From positions 5,304,825 through 5,368,824 of the forward strand of contig CM025852.1 of the NCBI GenBank assembly GCA_003952965.2: a stretch of 64,000 nt of DNA, given 5' to 3'. The stretch comes from Morella rubra. Its lineage: Eukaryota > Streptophyta > Magnoliopsida > Fagales > Myricaceae. Shown piece by piece: positions 57,700-64,000 of the stretch. Each line of letters opens with the position of its first letter. Within the stretch, counting starts at the first letter, position 1. The notes beneath the pieces were generated by a model, which did no database searches, was not told the origin of the DNA, and saw nothing but the letters and a program-made list of their open reading frames with translations. Both the position numbers and the translations under genes were made by a program.

Positions 57700-58320
57700 T
57701 ATTATTCCATTTTGCTCGGGTTCTCAACACAGGTGCGTTGATGTATAATTCCTTTGTCTGCATAAAAATTTGGAATGGAAAACTTTAGGCCATTATCACT
57801 GCGAATATTCTTAATTTTGATGGCAAACTGGGTTTCACTAATGCTACAAAAGCTTTGAGACAGGTTCTGGCATTTGACTTTCTTTTTAACATATATGTCC
57901 AAGTACAACATGATAGGTCTTTAACAATAGTAAAAAAGTGTCGACTACCATCATAAGCAATTACTGAACTAGGACCCCATAAATCCACGTGAACAAGCTC
58001 AAAAAAAGAAGAGGAAATATGAGTGCTTTTGCTGAAAGAGAGTTTCGGTTGCTTAGTTAAAGGACAAATGAGACAAAGAAAATCTAGTGGTGATGTAAAC
58101 AACACAACTGCATCTTGGATGAGTTTTAGGCGTGAGGTGGTGGGGTGGCCTAGACGGTAGTGCCATAGGTCATATTCGGTGGACTTTATGATGGCAGATG
58201 CATTGAAAGAAGGAAAAGAATGACAATGTGTGGATAAAACAGCAAAGTTCATTGGGAAAATCATCTTTTGTTTGGAGATAGTATAGCCCATGAGTAACTT
58301 CACACTTCCCAATCATCTTC
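57700..58320 (-). pseudogene. Copia integrase region, broken
   Basis: The pre-integrase zinc-binding motif (WHYRLGHPTTSRL followed by a C-x2-C pair) and the start of the catalytic core (ELVHVDLWGPSSV) lie in one frame at 57785-58312. The next frame (57702-57911) continues with IRSDNGLKF, which holds the second core aspartate, so a frameshift lies near 57830-57900. Confidence 0.8.
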
Positions 58321-58383
58321 CAGGATGTAAGGTCCTGTATAAAACAAAAATTTGGAAAGAAAATTAAACAATAATTTATCTAT

Positions 58384-58668
58384 TTAGAAATTTTCCCAGT
58401 AGATAAAGATATTGAAGGTAAAAGAGGAGACACATAGCACATTTTGTAAAAGATGAGAATCATTAAGCCCAATCGCTCTAATATGTGTGACTGAAGCAAT
58501 TTCACCATTTGGAAGCTTGACAGGATAAGTAACTTTAGAGATAATATGAGTAAAGAGAGTGATGTCACAAATCATGTGATTTGTGCCACAAGTATTAATA
58601 ACCCAAGGAATAGTTAGAGAGGTGTGTGAAGAATGTATAATAGACAAGCTTATAGAGATACCAAACAT
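58384..58668 (-). pseudogene. Copia protease region, active site altered
   Basis: The segment IPWVINTCGTNHMICD corresponds to the usual WxxDTGxxxHM protease motif. The catalytic aspartate reads asparagine and the glycine position reads cysteine, so protease activity would be lost. Confidence 0.75.
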
Positions 58669-58681
58669 AGCTGGAGAAGAG

Positions 58682-59893
58682 TTAGAAATAGTCTAGATAT
58701 GATTGGCTAAATGAGGAGTGACCAAATGATCCTAAGTCTTGAGCAATGCCATGATTTCGTGATATTGTCTTTATGTTAAAGAAATAGCTATGATCCTCTG
58801 ACTCATTCAAAGTGTGACCAGAAGTCTGATTTGCAAAGGAACCAGGGGATGAACCAATGGATTTACCCTTGCCACGAAGTTTATGACCCGACAGATATCC
58901 ATGAAGTTTATAACACTGGTCCTTGGTATGTCCAGTCGTGTCACAATGGGAACAAGTTGGAGGCTTTGCATTCCCTGCTTTAAAGCACTTTTCGAGAACA
59001 TGTCCAGGAATTTTGCAGTGAGAGCAATACGACTTATCCCTTTTATAATTTCCAGTTGACTTGTGACCAATTTTAAATTTGCCCGGCAACTTTCTACTAA
59101 AGAGAGCTACAGTTTCAGGTCCAACATTACCATAGAGGACATTTCTTTGTCGTTCTTGCTACTGAACATAAGAGAAAACCTTGTTCATTGTGGGCAAGGG
59201 CTCAATCATCACGACTTGATCCCTTATATTAGAATAAGAGTCCTGTAAACCCATTAGAAACTATATAACACAATCTTGTTGATATCTTTCAGTCGGAGTT
59301 TCTAGAGAACCACAACTATAAGCAGGTATAGGTTCATAAACAACAAGTTCATCCTAAAGAGTTTTTAATTTACCATAGTAAGAGTTGGTCATGTCTTTAC
59401 CTTGTGTAAGGTTGTTTAAAGCTCGTTTGAGCTCATATATCCTAGGACCATTCTATTGGGCAAAGCATTCACAAAGTTTACACCAAATATCCATGGCTTC
59501 ATCAATGAAAGCCACACTAGAACATAGAGGCAGACAGATGGAGTTTTGAATCCATGAGACGACCATGTTGTTGCATCTCTCCCAACTATCAAGGAAAGCT
59601 TCATCCTCAGCAAGATTTGCTAGAGTACCGCTGATAAAACTCACTTTATTTTTGGCCCTAAGTGCTCGTAACATTGAGCGAGACCAGGTGGGATAGCTTT
59701 CGATTGTAAGCTGTTTTGTGACTAAAATGGTTCCTGGACTATCAGAAGGTTCAATACGAAAAGGGTTGTTTGGGTTAGTCATATTGGTGTATGGATTATT
59801 GGTTTTCAAGCTAACAATAACGGGTTCATCTTTTGCAACTACCATGGATTCTCTGATACCATGTAAAGTTTGGTAATGCAGAGGCAAATACAA
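58682..59893 (-). pseudogene. Copia Gag, broken
   Basis: The N-terminal part (59453-59893) matches plant Copia Gag (NPFRIEPSDSPGTILVTKQL, then YPTWSRSMLRALRAKNK). It ends at a stop in place of a residue after CECFAQ. Downstream (58682-59089) are two CCHC knuckles, CSHCKIPGHVLEKC and CSHCDTTGHTKDQC. Several nonsense codons occur between 59090 and 59452. Confidence 0.85.
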
Positions 59894-60879
59894 CGAAGAA
59901 GAAGATTGTTGGAAATGCTTTGCATATTCAGAATGAATAATTGAATCAATTTGTGGGACTATATACAGTATATAAAGAATAAAGAAAAGCTGACAAATTG
60001 AGAAAAACCATAAGAGCCACTTAACAATATGCAGGGGACCACACTACGTAACAGAAGGAATAATTGAAATAACAACATGAGGTGCTGTGATATGAGCTAT
60101 GGTTTCACTACAAGAATTTTGCTCTAAAGCGGCTAGTGTCAATTGTCGGTAAAAGGAGAAAAATCGTCGCAACAACAAACTAACGACTAAATAACAAATG
60201 TCGAAGCATCATCACAAATACCGCGTCACTACACATATCCAGGGACATTTTTTCTCTCGTCGCCGTTCATTCCAGAATTAGCGACTTCATTCGACGTCGC
60301 CAGAAAACAATCTCACATGTCGCCCTTACCCTCTTTCCCTGATGCCATTTTCGTTGCTATTCATTCCGAAATTAGCTACGGTGCCATTTTTGTCGCAAGT
60401 GATCATCTTCTAATATCCATTTTTAGTTCCCGATTGTTAATTCGATTGATTTTTTTTTTTCATATCAAATGACCCTGTTTTGATACCAAAAATTTTCATA
60501 GAAAGATGGATCTCGAAAAAAAAAATCTCAAGCAACATAGTTAACCATATTGAATCCATAATTTTATTGATATGAACAAAAATGTCATATACATAAATGG
60601 GATGAACAAGCAATAAAAATACAACTAACAAGCTAAAATTTATCCTCCAACCACCAAATCACAACCACAACAGTAAGCCAAAATTTATCTTCCAACCACC
60701 AAATCACAGCTGACAACAGTAGCTCGCTTCATTCCTTCCAACGAGCGCCAAAAACCCACAAACGAGCACAGATTACCTGGAGGGTAGATCTAGGCTTCTC
60801 ACGGTTTGGATGAGTAACTGAAATGGAGAGATTAGGTGGTAGATCGGAGGGTCGAGGTCATGATGGTAAGGCAAGTCGA

Positions 60880-61140
60880 GCACGGCCCCTGCCACTTGCG
60901 CATGGGGGTGTTGGAATTTCGCGCGCGTCCTGAGCGCTAGGCCGACTGCAAGCCACGGACGCAGAGTCGCGCGCAAGCCGCACACGCGGGGCCGCGCGCA
61001 CAGGGTCCACGCGCAAGCCCTCCGAGTGTTCCCGCGCGGGCGAGCTTGTGCGTGACCCCATGTGCAGGGCTTGCACGCGACCCCTGCGTGCTCGGCTTGT
61101 GCGGCTTGCGCGTGGCTCCCGCGCCAACAGCCTTGTGCGC
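60880..61140. other. GC-rich block within the CACTA element
   Basis: Very GC-rich with CGCGCG words, unlike the AT-rich surroundings. Several overlapping open frames exist on both strands, but none has a recognised motif, so I do not call a gene. It may be captured DNA or old repeat sequence. Confidence 0.5.
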
Positions 61141-61280
61141 CGTTGTCCAAGCTCCATTTTGCAATGGGTTTTGCAGTTAGTCCAAGCTCCATTTTGCTCC
61201 CACAAAGCTCCCACACGAGCTGATTCGGATCACTCACCTCAACAAAAATGGGTCTCCGTGCCCACAAATAAGATGACAGA

Positions 61281-61480
61281 AAAAGGAATTAGGGGAAAGA
61301 TACAGCAAGGATCGAAAAAATAAAGAAATAGAGGAAAAGAGGGAAGACAAAGGCAAAGCGAAGAGCTTACCCAGATCAAAAAAAGGAATTAGGGGAAAGA
61401 TACAACAAGGATCCAAAAAATAAAGAAATAGAGGAGAAGAGGGAAGACAAAGGCAAAGCGAAGAGCTTACCCAGATCGGT
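61281..61480. repeat. 100-bp tandem duplication
   Basis: Two copies (61281-61380 and 61381-61480) are nearly identical and end in AGAGCTTACCCAGATC, differing at only a few positions. The near-identity suggests a recent event within the CACTA element. Confidence 0.9.
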
Positions 61481-62080
61481 CTGAGCTTAAACACGCCTAC
61501 AAACACCGAAAGAGACGGAAGCCGCTGAGAGAGAACTGCGATGCCATTCCAAATCTGAAAGTGGAGTTAAAAAAAATGTGTTTAAAATTTTGTCTTCCCC
61601 TTAAAACATTTAAACATTTGGGTAACTCATATTTTCCCTCACTCTCTGCCCGTTTTGAAATGTGTCGCCAAAATTGAATTCGTCGCTGATAAAGCTTTTA
61701 GCGAGGAATATAGAATTTAGTCGCTAAACGCATGTGTTTTAGGCATTCAATGGCAAAATAATATTTTTGTCAAAAAAGAGATATTTTTAGCGACAACGTT
61801 CAATTAGTCGTTGATAACGTCGTCGCTAAAATGGTATGTTAGCGACAGAATTGAGTTATCGTTGATAAAATCGTCGCTAAAAGCAGTTTTAGCGACGCAG
61901 CATAAATTTTTAGCAACGAAACAATATTTATGCTGCGAAAAGTATAGTTTTAGCTACGAAACTAATTTCATTGCTGATAAATTCGTCGCTAAACAACAAA
62001 TCTCTTGTAGTGTTTGAGTCGCTGGAGAGAAAGGCTGACTGTGCTGTAACACCTCAACATCTTCATGTTGCGATAGCGTG

Positions 62081-63341
62081 AAGTCCATACCCCACGAAGT
62101 CAAGATTTGCAAGCCAAAAGTCTTGATAGATTGCAGTCACTGGATAAGTTTTCAAGCCGCCATCGAAGGGGAAATTTAATGCACCACAAATCCTAAAGAA
62201 GTTTTTCCTTCATTTCACACGGTGATTTTTTCCTTACAAATACTAACTTTATAAGTGAGTTATTTGTGCCTATGGAAAGAGCACTGTGAGGCAAGCATCA
62301 AGGAGTAGGTTGAGAGATAATTGTAAGGGAGGTGCGGTTGTGAAAGTTGAGAGTCCATAAAGTTTTTGTTTTTGTTTTAGTTTTTAAGTTTTTGTTCTTT
62401 GATTGAAATCAAAATACTTCCTCTGTGGATGTTGACAATTGTCGAAGTAGGTTAAATCTTAGCTTCGGTGTGTTTGTTGTTTTCATATGTACTCAATAGA
62501 TTGAGCAGCCCCTTTGGTTGAAGAAGAGCTCCCTCAGGTGCAACATGTGTTGTTCGACCCTTCCTCCAATCTCTAGACTACTAGACAAAATATCCTTGTA
62601 GAGTTCCTGGCGGTCCAATTCAAAGGCTATGTTTGTCCAGTGTTCCTATTCTGCAAGGTTAGTTGCTGTAATGGTAGCCAAGAGCTCCCCCACATAGGGT
62701 TCGCAAGCTCCAATACACTCCGTTTAGGCTAGACAGAGGCAGTTTTGGTGGTTACAGAAGACAACTGCTACCGTAGCAAAAGTAGGCTGTATAGAAATAT
62801 CAAAGTTGCATTTAAGGGTCTCGTTTGGTGGTGATGTCCACCTTTGCTCATCCCCAGTCTCTATTTTCTTCCAAGCACACGAGTGTTCGTGAAACCTTCA
62901 TTGGATTATTGCTATTAGTTGATCGGGGTCCACCCTACTTCCATTGTGGACTATGTCATTTCGGGTAATAACAGAAGGAGTCCAAGATAATAGCAGCACT
63001 TAGAAGGAATCCTTTATCACAGGAAATTCTTTCAATATTTAAGGGCTAGGGAGCCTCCCTCCACATTCTGTGAGCTCTATGGCATCACAAGAAAATTTCA
63101 GTAGCTAATTCTGGTTGTTCCCCACTAAGTGCCGAGTGGCCAGGCTGGTCTTGTTTCGGTACCATGGTTCAACTCAATGGCAAATAGGTTATTCACCGAT
63201 AGAGCATTGGTAGCACACTTCCATAGCATCGGTTTTAGTCTGTCCTGAATTTTGAGCTTTCATAGATGGCTCTAGTCATCCTTCTTTATATGTTGTACGT
63301 AATTCACCAACATTCCAAGATCTGGTTACTCTGTAGGCATC
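62081..63341. other. Intergenic DNA right of the Copia element
   Basis: The first 120 bases may be the upstream part of the RNase-H relic split by the retrotransposon. The rest has no recognised gene or repeat. Confidence 0.4.
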
Positions 63342-64000
63342 TAGGGGTGGGCAAAACTACCGTCGGTACCGAAATTTCGGTTTCGATACTGATTTCTGCA
63401 TCCGGACACCAACTCCTGTTGGCAACCGGATCTAGACTCATAGGCGATATTGCCTACCAGGCAGGATCGAATGCGGGACTGGTAATTCGCCGAGATGCAG
63501 AATTTCTAGTTCTGCAATTTTTTTTTTTAACCTAGGTAGCAAAACAACGTCATTTTTGTCTAGGGTTATTAACCCCTCCTCCCCCGCCGCCTCACTCTAT
63601 TTGCTCGAATTCATTCTCTTAACCTCTCACAATTCTCTCAATCTCTTTGTCTCTCGCCTCATTGGCTCACCGGCTATCACTCACTACTATGTTTGTCTCT
63701 CGATCTGTGCTCTCTCTTTTTTCCCCGCGCTACCTCTCTCTTATCTCTCTCTGCCAATCAGGCGCACCTCTCTCATCCCCCAGCCACGCCTCTTTCTGCC
63801 TCATCTCTCTCTCTCTCTCTTTGCAGCTCTACCTCTCCCTGTCACTCCTCTGCCTCTCTCACCGAGCCATCGGCCCCACCCATTATTCTTTTTTCAATAT
63901 TTGTGTGTGGTAGTTTTTGTTTATTTTGTTAACATTTATTTTTTTTCACTGGTTGTATTTGTTTATTTGTGCAAGTGTGTGCCATGTGGAGCAATGGACA
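63342..64000 (+). mobile_element. Left end of a second hAT-type element, cut by the window edge
   Basis: It starts TAGGGGTGGGCAAAAC with downstream CGGTACCGAAATTTCGG, a layout like the hAT element at 8845 (TAGGGTTGGGCAACC with GGCAGT/CGGTATCG words). A CT-rich leader (63590-63880) also resembles that at 9170-9380. TAGGCATC just before 63342 would be the left target duplication, but the right end is outside the window. Leucine/serine-rich frames here come from the CT repeats. Confidence 0.5.

Larger units (their letters stand above)
60106..62012. mobile_element. Non-autonomous CACTA (En/Spm-type) element in the Copia 5' LTR
   Basis: The terminal repeats are CACTACAAGA and TCTTGTAGTG, with a 3-bp duplication TTT at 60103-60105 and 62013-62015. 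Subterminal regions carry many copies of TCGTCGCTAAA/AGCGAC words (about 60130-60300 and 61660-62000). It carries no recognisable transposase. It holds a GC-rich block (60880-61140) and a 100-bp tandem duplication. The other LTR is uninterrupted at this position, which confirms the boundaries. Confidence 0.9.
55237..62075 (-). mobile_element. Decayed Ty1/Copia LTR retrotransposon
   Basis: The 3' LTR is 55237-55425 and the 5' LTR 59864-62075, the latter split by a CACTA element (60106-62012). The flanking 5-bp duplication GCGTG is at 55232-55236 and 62076-62080. The LTRs begin and end TA...TA, one of the known non-canonical Copia end types. A primer-binding site complementary to initiator methionine tRNA (TGGTATCAGAG) lies at 59851-59861. 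A purine tract (TTGTGGGGGCA on the minus strand) precedes the 3' LTR. Internal order is Gag, protease, integrase, reverse transcriptase, RNase H. Stops and a changed protease active site show the copy is inactive. Confidence 0.9.
59864..62075 (-). repeat. 5' LTR of the Copia element, interrupted by a CACTA element
   Basis: Without the CACTA element and its 3-bp duplication, the LTR is about 302 bases. Minus-strand transcription would start here and run toward lower coordinates. Confidence 0.85.

Noticed and set aside
60773-61323. Several long frames on both strands in the CACTA element
   Set aside because: They arise from GC-rich sequence lacking stop codons; overlapping frames on both strands show no motif.
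62640-63200. Possible tRNA or SINE promoter boxes
   Set aside because: Box-like words occur but spacing and cloverleaf folding do not fit a tRNA, and no poly-A tail or duplication was found.
63647-63932. Serine/leucine-rich frames near the right edge
   Set aside because: Produced by CT repeats in the leader of a hAT-type element.

Overview
The window is nuclear DNA of a flowering plant, most likely a eudicot. The evidence is GT-AG introns, plant-type NUP98 and RPL9 genes, hAT, MULE, CACTA and Copia elements, and an integrated caulimovirid. I cannot name the species. Only two host genes look intact, both on the + strand: a 13-exon NUP98 nucleoporin gene (first exon ending at 44120, CDS 44552-51539, 1005 residues) and the three-exon ribosomal protein gene RPL9 (uL6; CDS 52963-54099, 193 residues).

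Positions 1-22874 are dominated by an amplified piece of the NUP98 gene. The repeat unit of about 840 bp joins the front of exon 6 to the back half of exon 4, followed by intron 4, the GLEBS-encoding exon 5 and intron 5. Six units lie on the minus strand (1-6330) and four on the plus strand (6331-22442); the last plus copy runs into a normal but truncated exon 6 (22539-22874). All units carry the same exon 6/exon 4 fusion, so they share one founding event. The exons have matching phases, so intact tandem copies would in principle read in frame. The arrays are inverted relative to each other and meet in a badly scrambled zone (4990-6330). This is either a natural inverted repeat, able to form double-stranded RNA matching the intact gene 20 kb away, or partly a long-read palindrome artefact.

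One plus-strand GLEBS exon is split by a hAT element (8845-21573; 8-bp target duplication with one mismatch) holding a decayed BED-finger transposase. Inside it lies a second DNA element (12903-21489), and inside that a decayed endogenous pararetrovirus of the florendovirus type (about 14111-21196) with two overlapping ORFs and many breaks.

Positions 26417-42416 are one 16.0-kb Mutator-like element with long inverted termini and a perfect 9-bp target duplication. It holds a broken MULE transposase (29253-31680), a captured VDAC/porin exon (28058-28144) and a GRF-type zinc-finger gene on the opposite strand. A second MULE (32197-38713, also with a perfect 9-bp duplication) sits inside it, with a truncated transposase, a captured exon resembling the plant GATA26/27 class and its own GRF finger. 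A 1.1-kb non-autonomous hAT element (32291-33381) interrupts a terminal repeat of the inner MULE.

Downstream of RPL9, a decayed minus-strand Ty1/Copia element (55237-62075) with TA...TA LTR ends carries a CACTA element (60106-62012) in its 5' LTR. The window ends in the start of another hAT-type element (63342 onward). The remaining stretches are AT-rich intergenic DNA with small relics.
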